Shown here: positions 34,744 to 43,564 of the stretch, piece after piece | How the letters are laid out: every line of letters starts with the position of its first letter | How positions within the stretch are numbered: the first letter of the stretch is position 1 | Origin: Thalassococcus sp. S3 | GTDB lineage: Bacteria; Pseudomonadota; Alphaproteobacteria; Rhodobacterales; Rhodobacteraceae | NCBI RefSeq assembly: GCF_004216475.1 | Contig: NZ_CP022303.1 | Location: 4,523,001 to 4,587,000 of the forward strand | Reading direction: 5' to 3' | Length of the DNA stretch: 64,000 bases | Translations under genes and position numbers: made by a program | The notes under the pieces: model-generated | What the model saw: the letters and a program-made list of their open reading frames with translations, nothing else | What the model was told of the DNA's origin: nothing | Database searches by the model: none

Positions 34744-36339
34744 TTACTTCTTTTCGGTCAAGCGATAGAACACGTAATCCGAGCTTGCGCCATTCACATA
34801 GCCCTGCACCTCGTCCGCCATGGCAACCTGTTTGATGGCTTGGAACATGACGACAAAGGGCGCCTCTGTCTGCATGGCCTGCTGAAGCTCGACATACATC
34901 TGGTTGCGGGTGTCCGGATCACGCTCCGCCAGGGCGGCCAGCGTCTTCTGGTTGATGTCCTCCGGTGGCATCCATGCATTGCGCCAAGTGGTGGTCGAGA
35001 CATATGCGTCATCGGAATTATCGGCGTTATAGGCAAACGCCTTGGCGTTCGAATGGGGATCCATGAAGTCCGGGCCCCAGTAAAGCAGCATGCCCTGATG
35101 GGTCCGCGCGCGATACTTGGTGATCACCTGCGCACCCGTTCCCGGCAAGATTTCAAAGTTGATCCCCGCCGGCGCGAAGGTCTGTTGCAGGCTCGCGGCA
35201 ATGTCGGTGAACGGCGCCGCGTTGATCACATCAAGCTCGATGGTGATCGGAAGCTCCATGCCGCTTTCCGCGAGGATCGCCTTGGCCTTTTCCGGATCAT
35301 AGGTGAAGGGCGTGTCGGTCAGCGCGCCCGGGAAGCCTTCGGGCCAGAAGGCCTGATGCACATCCATCTGTCCGGCAAGGAAACTGTCCGCCATCCCTTC
35401 GTAGTCGACCAGATAGCGGGCCGCTTCCCATAGCGCGGGATTGGTCAGCGGTTCATGCTTCTGGTTGAAGCTGAACCAGTGCACCGCGGTCTGCGGATAG
35501 GTCTCCACCCGGATCCCTTCATTACCGGACAAACCCTCGATCTGGTCGGGGGTCAGGTTCTTGGCCATATCGACATCATCCGTCTCAAGCAAAAGCCGCT
35601 GGGTCGCCGCTTCGGCCACATGACGGATCAAAACACGCTCAATCGAGGGCGCGCCGTCCCAATAGTCCGAATGGGAGGCGAGCATGAGCACTTCGCCCGG
35701 TGCGTATCTGGTCAGTTTGAAGGGACCTGTTCCCGCGCTGTTCTGGTTCATCCAGGCGTGGCCCATCTCGCCATCGACCTCATTGGCCATCGCGGTCTCC
35801 ATGTCGACCACGGATGCGGGGCGCGATGCCAGAACGTTCAACACGAAAGAAGGCGCGAAATCCCCCTCCCAGCGGGCCGTCACGGTATTGCCTTCCGTGG
35901 TGACCATCTCCTCGATATTGTCAGCGGTCCAGCCGAGATTGCCGAGGATAAAGGCCGGGGCCTTGTTCAGGACCAGAACGCGTTTCCAGCTGCCCACAAC
36001 GTCTTCACCGCGCAAAGGGTTTCCAGAGTGGAAGGTGACGCCATCGCGCAGCGTGAACGTGACCGTCTTCGCCTCGGCGTCGATCTCCCAGCTTTCGGCC
36101 AGGCCGGGCGCGAGCGTCGTAGTGTCTTTGGCGCCGTACTGGACGAGTTGGTCATAGGTATTCGTGACATATTCACCGGACGAAAACTCGTAGGCTGTCG
36201 CCGGATCGATGGTGACGATGTCGTCGATGTTCTGAGCCACCACGAGCGCATCTTTCGGGGTCTCCGCAATCGCGGGCGCGGTGCTGAGCGCGATCATACT
36301 GACCGCGAGGGCTCTTACAAAAGTCGGTGCGAAGGTCAT
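34744..36339 (-). CDS. peptide/nickel-type ABC substrate-binding protein (SBP family 5)
   Basis: A 531-aa periplasmic binding protein. It has a signal peptide (RALAVSMIALSTAPAIA with cleavage before ETPKD) and the family-5 start VVAQNIDDIVTIDPATAYEF. Next come FTLRDGVTFHSGNPL and, near the C-terminus, the typical MLLYWGPDFMDPHSNAKAF region. It starts behind GGGAGAG. It works with the divergent permease/ATPase operon at 37067-40522, which lacks its own binding protein. It probably imports a short peptide or related compound. Confidence 0.92.
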   Translation of the reverse strand: MTFAPTFVRALAVSMIALSTAPAIAETPKDALVVAQNIDDIVTIDPATAYEFSSGEYVTNTYDQLVQYGAKDTTTLAPGLAESWEIDAEAKTVTFTLRDGVTFHSGNPLRGEDVVGSWKRVLVLNKAPAFILGNLGWTADNIEEMVTTEGNTVTARWEGDFAPSFVLNVLASRPASVVDMETAMANEVDGEMGHAWMNQNSAGTGPFKLTRYAPGEVLMLASHSDYWDGAPSIERVLIRHVAEAATQRLLLETDDVDMAKNLTPDQIEGLSGNEGIRVETYPQTAVHWFSFNQKHEPLTNPALWEAARYLVDYEGMADSFLAGQMDVHQAFWPEGFPGALTDTPFTYDPEKAKAILAESGMELPITIELDVINAAPFTDIAASLQQTFAPAGINFEILPGTGAQVITKYRARTHQGMLLYWGPDFMDPHSNAKAFAYNADNSDDAYVSTTTWRNAWMPPEDINQKTLAALAERDPDTRNQMYVELQQAMQTEAPFVVMFQAIKQVAMADEVQGYVNGASSDYVFYRLTEKK

Positions 36340-36360
36340 TAATCTCTCCCGTTGGTATCG

Positions 36361-36981
36361 TTATGTCTGCGACGGCTCCGGCTGCAGCCGCTTGACGCTT
36401 GGCCCGATCAAGCCGGGCGATGTTCCGGTCCAAAGCAACCGGGCCGGCCCTTCGCCGACATTGGCGAAGGAATGCGGAGTGTCGCCCATGAAATGCAGGC
36501 TGTCGCCGGGATGCAGCACCAGCGTCGCCTTGCCCAATGTCTGCTTTACCGTGCCATCCAGCACTACGATCAGCTCCTCACCGACATGCGCGGTGACTTC
36601 CGAGGCATAGCCGACCGGAATGTGGATGATCAGGGACGACAACGTCCCGCCCGGCAACACAGTCGAGATGCGTTCGTAATGCAGCGACGAATCCGCCAGA
36701 GCAAACCGGTCCCGTTCCCCGGCCCGTGTGACGCTGTCCGCCGGGCGCGGGGTGGCAACAAAGAAATCGATGTCGACATTCAGCGCCCCAGCAAGGCTGG
36801 CCAGGGTGCCCAGACTGGGCGTTGCAAGGTCACGCTCCACCTGGCTGAGGAACCCGACCGAGATGCCGGCCTGATCTGCCAGCGCTTGCAAGGTCAAACC
36901 CGCCTTGCGCCGCAAATCGCGGATCCGGCCCCCAAAAGCGGGCGGCTGGGCTGACTCGGGCTGTCGTTGGGATTGGGACAT
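36361..36981 (-). CDS. XRE-family regulator with cupin sensor domain
   Basis: A 206-aa protein. The helix-turn-helix is near residues 20-75 (IRDLRRKAGLTLQALADQAGIS, FLSQVERDLATPSLGTL), followed by a C-terminal cupin barrel (EELIVVLDGTVKQTLG, LHPGDSLHFMGDTPHSFANVG). Regulators of this PuuR-like class sense small organic ligands. The ATG at 36981 has an ideal AGGAGGA site. The gene is divergent from the importer operon and upstream of the binding-protein gene, so it most likely controls both and itself through the dyad at 37016. Confidence 0.92.
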   Translation of the reverse strand: MSQSQRQPESAQPPAFGGRIRDLRRKAGLTLQALADQAGISVGFLSQVERDLATPSLGTLASLAGALNVDIDFFVATPRPADSVTRAGERDRFALADSSLHYERISTVLPGGTLSSLIIHIPVGYASEVTAHVGEELIVVLDGTVKQTLGKATLVLHPGDSLHFMGDTPHSFANVGEGPARLLWTGTSPGLIGPSVKRLQPEPSQT

Positions 36982-37015
36982 GATTCCTCCTGCCACAAAA
37001 AACGTAGTAAAAAAA

Positions 37016-37046
37016 TTTTGATCAGTCAAAAATTCTTTGCTAGGTT
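37016..37046 (+). promoter_or_regulatory. divergent promoter with operator-like dyad
   Basis: A TTTTGA-TCAG-TCAAAA inverted repeat (37016-37031) in the 85-bp XRE/permease gap. On the plus strand TTGATC (37018-37023), 17 bp, TAGGTT (37041-37046) fits a sigma-70 promoter. On the minus strand TTGACT in the same dyad serves the regulator. One bound regulator could block both. Confidence 0.55.
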
Positions 37047-37066
37047 AACAAAAAACGGACATTGCG

Positions 37067-38080
37067 TTGACCCGCCTCCTGCCCGCACTCAGCCTTATTC
37101 TGACATTGCTCCTGACGTTTCTGGGGCTCTTGGCGATCACCTTCCTGATTGGCCGGGTCGTGCCGATTGACCCTGTGCTTGCCGTGGTCGGCGACCGCGC
37201 AAGCAAGGAGACCTATGACGCGGTCCGTGCCGCGATGGGGCTGGACGACCCGCTGATTGTCCAGTTCGGGCGCTATGTCTGGCAGGTTCTTCAGGGGGAT
37301 CTTGGCGTATCCGTCGCCACCGGCCGGGCCGTCGCCGTGGATCTGGCGCGTGTCTTTCCCGCAACTCTGGAAATGGCGACCATCGGCATCATCATCGGCG
37401 TGTCGCTGGGCGTGCCGATGGGTGTTTTCGCGGCCGCCCGCCAGGGATCCTGGATCGATCAGGTGATCCGGGTGATCGGGCTTGCCGGATACGCCATCCC
37501 GGCATTCTGGCTGGGCCTGGTGGGGCTTGTTCTGTTCTACGCTCAGCTACGCTGGGTGGGCGGGCCGGGGCGCATTGACCTCTTTCTTGACGGGATGGTT
37601 CCGGTGAAGACCGGGCTTTTGCTGGTCGACAGCGTGCTTGATCGCAATTGGGAGGCCCTTCAAAGCGCCCTGTCCCACATCGTGCTGCCCGCGACGATCC
37701 TGGGGTTTTTCGCCCTTGCCTATATCGCGCGGATGACCCGGAGTTTCATGCTGGAACAGCTCTCGCAGGAATACATCATCACCGCACGGGTCAAAGGCGT
37801 GCCGGAGCGGCTGATCCTCTGGCGTCATGCTTTCCGGCCGATCCGGGTCCAGCTCATCACGGTGATCGGGCTCAGCTATGCCGGGCTTCTGGAAGGTTCG
37901 GTGATGATCGAGACTGTGTTCAGTTGGCCGGGCATCGGAAACTATCTGACCACCGCGTTGCTGAACGCGGACATGAACGCGGTGCTGGGCGCCACGCTTG
38001 TCATCGGCACGGTCTTCATCGCCATCAACAAGGGATCGGACATGCTTTACCGGCTGTTGGATCCGAGGGCACGCACATGA
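37067..38080 (+). CDS. peptide ABC transporter permease (DppB-like)
   Basis: A 337-aa inner-membrane permease with an N-terminal TM, a periplasmic segment carrying MGLDDPLIVQFGRYVWQVLQGDLGVS, and five further TMs. The cytoplasmic coupling loop is EYIITARVKGVPERLILWRHAFRPI (EAA motif). TTG start at 37067 with only a weak ribosome site; no ATG is available nearby. ATGA overlap with the next permease. Partner of the binding protein at 34744. Confidence 0.9.
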   Translation: MTRLLPALSLILTLLLTFLGLLAITFLIGRVVPIDPVLAVVGDRASKETYDAVRAAMGLDDPLIVQFGRYVWQVLQGDLGVSVATGRAVAVDLARVFPATLEMATIGIIIGVSLGVPMGVFAAARQGSWIDQVIRVIGLAGYAIPAFWLGLVGLVLFYAQLRWVGGPGRIDLFLDGMVPVKTGLLLVDSVLDRNWEALQSALSHIVLPATILGFFALAYIARMTRSFMLEQLSQEYIITARVKGVPERLILWRHAFRPIRVQLITVIGLSYAGLLEGSVMIETVFSWPGIGNYLTTALLNADMNAVLGATLVIGTVFIAINKGSDMLYRLLDPRART

Positions 38081-38979
38081 TTTCGCGCGCGTGGCTCCTG
38101 TCGGACGATCCCGAAACCCGTCTGCAGTCTCGGTTGGGGCAAGCCTGGCGATTGATGCGGGCTCTGGCGCGCAATGGCCTCGCGATGGTCGGCCTTGCAA
38201 TCGTGGTGGCGCTTCTCTTGATCGCGGCCTTCGCACCCTGGCTGGCCCCCTATTCTCCTGTCGAGGGTGTTCTCGCGAACCGCCTTCAGCCCCCATCGGC
38301 TGAGCATTGGATGGGAACGGACGAGCTTGGCCGGGATATCTTGAGCCGCGTGATCCATGGCGCGAGGATCACGTTGATGATCGTTCTTCTGGTCGCCGTC
38401 ATCGCCGCGCCGCTCGGACTGCTGATCGGTGTCGTTGCTGGGTATTTCGGCGGCTGGATCGACCGCGTGCTCATGGGTCTGACCGACATCTTCCTGTCGC
38501 TGCCAAGACTGATCCTCGCACTGGCCTTCGTCGCCGCACTGGGGCCCGGCATTGAAAACGCGGTAATCGCCATCGCCATTACCGGTTGGCCGATCTACGC
38601 GCGCATCGCCCGTGCCGAGGTTCTGACGTTCCGCAATTCCGAGTTTCTGGACGCCGTGCGCATGCAGGACGCATCGGCCTTTCGCATCATAAGACTTCAT
38701 GTCATCCCTCTGTGCCTGTCTTCGACCATCGTGCGCGTCACTCTCGACATGGCCGGCATTATCCTGACAGCGGCCGGGCTGGGCTTTCTTGGTCTGGGCG
38801 CGCAGCCACCCTTGCCGGAATGGGGCGCGATGATCTCGCGCGGGCGGGCCTTCATCCTTGATCAATGGTGGGTCGCCACGATGCCCGGCTTTGCCATCGT
38901 CATCGTCTCTCTGGGCTTCTGCCTTCTTGGCGACGGCTTGCGGGATGTGCTTGACCCGAAAGGCCGGAGCCGGGGATGA
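38077..38979 (+). CDS. peptide ABC transporter permease (DppC-like)
   Basis: A 300-aa permease with N-terminal TM followed by HWMGTDELGRDILSRVIHGARI, the hallmark of DppC/OppC proteins, and the EAA loop SEFLDAVRMQDASAFRII. The ATG at 38077 overlaps the previous stop. Its own stop overlaps the ATPase start at 38976. Forms the membrane pore with the DppB-like protein. Confidence 0.92.
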   Translation: MISRAWLLSDDPETRLQSRLGQAWRLMRALARNGLAMVGLAIVVALLLIAAFAPWLAPYSPVEGVLANRLQPPSAEHWMGTDELGRDILSRVIHGARITLMIVLLVAVIAAPLGLLIGVVAGYFGGWIDRVLMGLTDIFLSLPRLILALAFVAALGPGIENAVIAIAITGWPIYARIARAEVLTFRNSEFLDAVRMQDASAFRIIRLHVIPLCLSSTIVRVTLDMAGIILTAAGLGFLGLGAQPPLPEWGAMISRGRAFILDQWWVATMPGFAIVIVSLGFCLLGDGLRDVLDPKGRSRG

Positions 38980-39797
38980 CATTGCTTCACGTCGACAATC
39001 TGCGCGTCACCTTCCCGTCCGATCATGGCCCGGTCGAGGTTGTGCGCGGTCTCTCCCTGACCCTGGGCCGGGAAAGACTGGGGATCGTGGGCGAAAGCGG
39101 TTCGGGGAAAAGCATGACGGGCCGCGCCATCATGGGGCTGATCCCACTGCCGGGCCGCGTCACGGCGGACCGCCTCGAATTCGAGGGAACCGACCTCAGA
39201 ACCCTCTCTGAACGGGACTTTCGCGCAATGCGCGGGGCACGCATGTCCATGGTTCTGCAGGATCCCAAATTCAGCCTGAACCCTGTGATACCCATCGGCG
39301 ACCAGATCGCCGAAGCGTTGGAAGTCCACGGCGCCCTCTCCGCCCGTCAGCGCCGGGTGCGGGTTCTTGAGGTTCTGGAGGCCGTGCGGATCGCGGATCC
39401 GGAGCGGGTCGCGCGGCTTTATCCCCACGAGATCTCCGGCGGGATGGGGCAGCGGGTGATGATCGCGATGATGGTGGTTCTTGAGCCGGCCCTCATGATC
39501 GCAGATGAACCGACCAGCGCACTGGATGTGTCGGTCCGGGGTCAGGTGCTCGACATTCTGGACGATCTGGTGCAGCGGCGCGGGATGGGTCTGATCCTGA
39601 TATCGCATGACCTCAACACGGTTGCCCGCTGGTGCGACCGCATCATCGTGATGTACCAGGGCCGCGTGGTCGAGGAACTGGGCGCGGGCCAACTGGAGGC
39701 GGCGGAACATCCCTATACACGGGGCCTGCTGTCCAGCGTGCCCCGGATGGATGAAACCCGTGATCGTCTGCCGGTTCTGGATCGGGGCACGTTGTGA
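38976..39797 (+). CDS. peptide ABC transporter ATPase (DppD-like)
   Basis: A 273-aa ABC ATPase: Walker [10 protein letters not shown]-loop VLQDPKFSLNPV, signature SGGMGQRVMIAM (the usual Q after SGG is M-G-Q here), Walker [13 protein letters not shown] and switch ISHDLN. The C-terminal tail (EHPYTRGLLSSVP) is typical of the peptide-transport group. Overlaps both neighbours by 4 bp. Confidence 0.93.
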   Translation: MTLLHVDNLRVTFPSDHGPVEVVRGLSLTLGRERLGIVGESGSGKSMTGRAIMGLIPLPGRVTADRLEFEGTDLRTLSERDFRAMRGARMSMVLQDPKFSLNPVIPIGDQIAEALEVHGALSARQRRVRVLEVLEAVRIADPERVARLYPHEISGGMGQRVMIAMMVVLEPALMIADEPTSALDVSVRGQVLDILDDLVQRRGMGLILISHDLNTVARWCDRIIVMYQGRVVEELGAGQLEAAEHPYTRGLLSSVPRMDETRDRLPVLDRGTL

Positions 39798-40522
39798 TCG
39801 GAGTAGGCGATCTGACCGTGCGTTTCGGCCCGACAACCGTATTGCACGATGTCTCCTTCTCGGTCGCGGCGGGCGAAAGCTTTGCACTCGTCGGGGAAAG
39901 CGGTTCGGGGAAATCCACGATCCTCAAGGCTCTTGCCGGACAGATCTCGGACTGGGACGGCACCCTCGAAATCGCGGGAGAAACGCTCTCTCCCGGGCGC
40001 CGTGCCCGGCTGGCTCGCAAGGTCCAGATGGTGTTCCAGGACCCTTACGGCAGCCTGCATCCACGTCGCAGCCTCGACGACACTCTGTCAGAGCCGCTGA
40101 TCATTCACGGCCTGCCGGATCGCGATGCCCGTGTTCTCGCCATGTTGGACGCCGTTGGATTGCCACGGCGCTTCCGCTTTCGCCTGCCACATCAGCTTTC
40201 CGGCGGACAACGCCAGCGCGTCGCCATCGCCCGCGCGCTGATGCTTGGCCCCCCGGTCTTGCTGCTGGATGAGCCGACAAGCGCCTTGGACGTCAGCGTG
40301 CAGGCCGAGATCCTGAACCTGCTCAAGGGCCTTCGCGAAGAGAGGCAATTGACCTTCCTGCTTGTCACCCATGACCTTCCGGTTGTGAGCTTTCTCTGCG
40401 ACCGGCTCGCGATTTTAAAGTCGGGCCGGATCGAGGAACAAGCCGGGGTCGACGCGTTGCGCACAGGTCGGTTCGAAACGGAATACGGTCAGGAACTCAT
40501 CAAACGCTCCCGCGATGGCTGA
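39794..40522 (+). CDS. peptide ABC transporter ATPase (DppF-like)
   Basis: A 242-aa ABC ATPase with GTG start inside the previous stop. Walker [11 protein letters not shown]-loop [13 protein letters not shown], signature [14 protein letters not shown], Walker [12 protein letters not shown], switch VTHDLP. It is shorter than DppF by the C-terminal oligopeptide-transport tail. Last gene of this importer. Confidence 0.92.
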   Translation: MIGVGDLTVRFGPTTVLHDVSFSVAAGESFALVGESGSGKSTILKALAGQISDWDGTLEIAGETLSPGRRARLARKVQMVFQDPYGSLHPRRSLDDTLSEPLIIHGLPDRDARVLAMLDAVGLPRRFRFRLPHQLSGGQRQRVAIARALMLGPPVLLLDEPTSALDVSVQAEILNLLKGLREERQLTFLLVTHDLPVVSFLCDRLAILKSGRIEEQAGVDALRTGRFETEYGQELIKRSRDG

Positions 40523-40997
40523 ACACGGCGGATTCCCGCCCGCAGGGCCTGACAGCACTGCCCCCTTGAACTGAAAGAGCGGGGCGGAAAACATATCTGC
40601 CGACGCGCATTGGCGTCGGCCCAGAGATCTGCACCGGCAATCCGCGCCTTTGGCTGCCGTTCCAAGGCAGAATTCCCGAGTTTCGATCGCATGGTATGCT
40701 CGATTGACCTCGCGGGCGGCCGTATCGCGCCGCAGCGCGCCTTGGGGTTCGCGAACCACCGGTAGAATCCGGTTCGGGGCACCCAAAAGCACTCGATCCA
40801 TGCAATCCTTTTCTTGCATTTCTGGACATGGGCCTCCCCTCGCCCTCGACGCATAGAGGGGTATCAAAGCTCGACATGCATTTGTCTGGGACGCCGGTTG
40901 CCATGTGAGCGCGATCGTGACGTGACGGTCCTCAGGACCCGTCGGTGCCCGACCTCTGCCCGAGCTTATGGAAACCAAACAGGAAAGGATCCCCTTG
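40523..40997. other. spacer between the two peptide importers
   Basis: 475 bases without a supported gene. On the minus strand a broken reading contains RTGFYRWFANPKAR, reminiscent of an IS3-type OrfB start, so a degraded transposase scrap is possible but weak. A palindrome GGTCCT-C-AGGACC lies at 40927-40939, about 60 bases before the next start, and might be an operator. Confidence 0.35.
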
Positions 40998-42581
40998 ATG
41001 TTCCACAAACCCATGCATTCCGGCCTGCTGCTCAGCGCCGTTTTTGCCCTGAGCGTCGGCGCGGCGCAGGCCCAGACTTATGTCCGCGGCAATTCGGGCG
41101 ATCCGGAGACGCTGGATCAGCACAAGACCTCAACGGTTGTCGAAGGGCATGTGTTGCGGGACCTCTACGAGGGTCTTGTCGTCTATAACAGCGCGGCCGA
41201 GGTCGTACCCGGGGTCGCCGAAAGCTGGGAGGCATCCGAAGACGGCACGATCTATACGTTCACCCTGCGTGAAGGCGCGAAATGGTCGAACGGCGATCCG
41301 GTCACGGCAGACGACTTCGTCTTCTCGCTCAATCGCATCATGCGGCCCGAAACCGGCGCAAAATACGCCAACATTCTCTATGCCATCAAAGGCGCGGAAG
41401 CGATCAACAAAGGAGAAGAGGCTGAGTTGGGGGTGCGCGCCATTGATGACCGCACGCTGGAAATCACTCTGGAAAATTCAACACCCTTCTTCATCGAGCT
41501 GCTGACCCACCAGACCGCCTTGCCCGTGCATCCGGCAAGCGTGGAAGAATACGGCGCCGATTTCGTTCGACCCGGCAACATGGTGTCGAACGGCGCCTAT
41601 TCGCTGGTTTCGTTCACGCCAAACGATAAGCTCGTCATGGAAAAGAACGAGATGTTCCACGACGCTGAAAACGTGGCCATCGCGCGTATCGAGTATACGC
41701 CGTTCGAAGACCGCGCCAACTGCGCACGCCGCTTCCAGGCCGGCGAGGTTCATTCCTGCGACGACATCGCGGCCGAACAACTGGCCGATCTGAAGAGCCG
41801 TTTGGGCGAGAAGGTCCAGATCCATCCGTATCTGGGCGTCTACTATTACGGCATGAACTCCACCCGGGAGGGGATCAGCGATGTACGCGTGCGTCAGGCG
41901 ATGAGCATGGCCATCGACCGTGAGTTCATCGCCGAAGAGATCTGGGCCGGCGCGATGCTTCCCGCCTATGCTTTGGTCCCGCCGGGCACCGCCAACTATG
42001 TTGAAGAACCGCCGCAGCTTGAATATGCTGGCATGGCCATGCTCGACCGTGAAGACCAGGCGATCGCACTGATGGAGGAAGCGGGTTTCGGTCCGGACAA
42101 TCCGATTACGATCGAGATCAGCTACAACACCTCGGAAAACCACCGCGCGACCGCCACGGCGATTGCCGATATGTGGGCCCCTCTGGGCATCAACGTCACG
42201 TACAATGTGCGTGATCTGTCCGCCCACTACGCCAACCTGCGCGACCAGAAAGACCACGATGCCGCCCGTGCCGGCTGGATCGGAGACTATTCGGATCCGC
42301 AGAACTTCCTGTTTCTGAACCGCGCGGACAATCCCGGCTTCAATTACGGGCTTTACGACAACCCGGAATATGACGGCCTTCTCGACAAGGCGGCAGAGAC
42401 GACCGATCTGACCGAGCGTGCCCAGATCCTGGCCGAGGCCGAGGCGCTTTTCCTGCGTGACGTGCCGCAGATCCCGATCCTCTTCTATTCCTCGCTGAAC
42501 CTTGTCTCGGACCGATTGCAGGGCTGGCAGGGCAATATCATGGACGTGCATCCCACACGCTTCCTGAGCCTGAGCGAATAA
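40998..42581 (+). CDS. peptide ABC substrate-binding protein (SBP family 5, OppA/DppA-like)
   Basis: A 527-aa periplasmic protein with a signal peptide (LLLSAVFALSVGAAQA before QTYVRG). The family-5 region reads GDPETLDQHKTSTVVEGHVL; FTLREGAKWSNGDPVTADDF follows, then the C-terminal GWIGDYSDPQNFLFL. The start at 40998 is 8 nt after AGGAAAGGA. First gene of an importer operon whose permeases and double ATPase follow. The motif resembles the OppA branch, so peptides are the likely substrate. Confidence 0.93.
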   Translation: MFHKPMHSGLLLSAVFALSVGAAQAQTYVRGNSGDPETLDQHKTSTVVEGHVLRDLYEGLVVYNSAAEVVPGVAESWEASEDGTIYTFTLREGAKWSNGDPVTADDFVFSLNRIMRPETGAKYANILYAIKGAEAINKGEEAELGVRAIDDRTLEITLENSTPFFIELLTHQTALPVHPASVEEYGADFVRPGNMVSNGAYSLVSFTPNDKLVMEKNEMFHDAENVAIARIEYTPFEDRANCARRFQAGEVHSCDDIAAEQLADLKSRLGEKVQIHPYLGVYYYGMNSTREGISDVRVRQAMSMAIDREFIAEEIWAGAMLPAYALVPPGTANYVEEPPQLEYAGMAMLDREDQAIALMEEAGFGPDNPITIEISYNTSENHRATATAIADMWAPLGINVTYNVRDLSAHYANLRDQKDHDAARAGWIGDYSDPQNFLFLNRADNPGFNYGLYDNPEYDGLLDKAAETTDLTERAQILAEAEALFLRDVPQIPILFYSSLNLVSDRLQGWQGNIMDVHPTRFLSLSE

Positions 42582-42592
42582 GATCGACACAA

Positions 42593-42624
42593 GACCGTCC
42601 GGACAAGCTCCGGGCGGTCTTTTT
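42593..42624 (+). terminator. intra-operon intrinsic terminator/attenuator
   Basis: Stem GACCGTCCGG/CCGGGCGGTC (one G-U pair) with a 7-nt loop and TTTTT directly after. It sits 12 bases after the binding-protein stop and before the permease genes, which would give more binding protein than transporter. Confidence 0.85.
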
Positions 42625-42640
42625 GCAGGACCCCTTTTTC

Positions 42641-43564
42641 ATGCTTCGATACGCCCTGAGGCGCCTTCTGGGCGCCGTGCCGACGATGTTTCTGATCATC
42701 ACGGCGGCTTTCTTTCTGATGCGCGTGGCGCCTGGTGGCCCCTTCGACCGCGAACGCACGCTGGAAGCCACCGTGATGGAGAACCTCAACGCGACCTTCC
42801 ACCTCGATAAGCCCCTTTACGAGCAGTATTTCCGATATCTGGGAAACCTGTTCCAAGGCGATCTGGGGCCAAGCTTCATCTATCGTGACTTCAACGTGCA
42901 GGAGCTTCTGGCCGCTGGCCTGCCGATCTCGATGACGTTGGGCGGTCTGGCGCTGCTGCTGGCCTTGGTCATCGGCGCCCTGTTGGGATGCATCGCGGCC
43001 TTGCGGCAAAACTCTTGGGTCGATTACGCGGTCATCGCGACGGCGACCATCGGCATTACCGTTCCGAACTTCGTGGTGGCCCCGGTCCTTGCCCTGCTGT
43101 TCGGTGTCTGGCTGGGTCTGTTGCCCGCCGGGGGGTGGGGCGGCGGCAATCCGGCCAACATGGTCCTGCCCATCATCACGCTGGCGCTGCCGCAGATCGC
43201 CGTCATCGCACGCCTGATCCGCGGCTCGATGATCGAGGCGCTCCGCTCGGATCACGTGCGCACGGCCCGGGCTTATGGCCTGCCCACCCGTATGATCGTC
43301 ATCACCCACGCGCTGCGTGCAGCCTGCCTGCCGGCGGTCACGTATCTTGGACCCGCCGCTGCCGCACTGCTCACCGGTTCTATCGTGGTCGAGACCATCT
43401 TTGGCCTGCCCGGCATCGGACGATATTTCGTTCAGGGCGCGCTTAACCGTGACTACACGCTCGTGATGGGCACGGTCATTATCGTCGCCCTCTTCGTGGT
43501 GGTCTTCAACCTGATCGTTGACCTGCTCTACGCCGCACTTGATCCGAGGGTTCGCTATGACTGA
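42641..43564 (+). CDS. oligopeptide ABC transporter permease (OppB-like)
   Basis: A 307-aa permease with N-terminal TM, FFLMRVAPGGPFDRER (OppB signature), LDKPLYEQYFRYLGNLFQGDLGPS, and the EAA loop DHVRTARAYGLPTRMIV. The ATG at 42641 is chosen over the in-frame TTG inside the terminator T-run. It overlaps the next gene by 8 bp. Confidence 0.92.
   Translation: MLRYALRRLLGAVPTMFLIITAAFFLMRVAPGGPFDRERTLEATVMENLNATFHLDKPLYEQYFRYLGNLFQGDLGPSFIYRDFNVQELLAAGLPISMTLGGLALLLALVIGALLGCIAALRQNSWVDYAVIATATIGITVPNFVVAPVLALLFGVWLGLLPAGGWGGGNPANMVLPIITLALPQIAVIARLIRGSMIEALRSDHVRTARAYGLPTRMIVITHALRAACLPAVTYLGPAAAALLTGSIVVETIFGLPGIGRYFVQGALNRDYTLVMGTVIIVALFVVVFNLIVDLLYAALDPRVRYD

Noticed and set aside
40415..41014. 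199-aa minus-strand ORF and an IS3-like RTGFYRWF string in the importer spacer
   Set aside because: The ORF overlaps the ends of two real genes. The transposase resemblance is a few residues in another frame, too weak to call an element.
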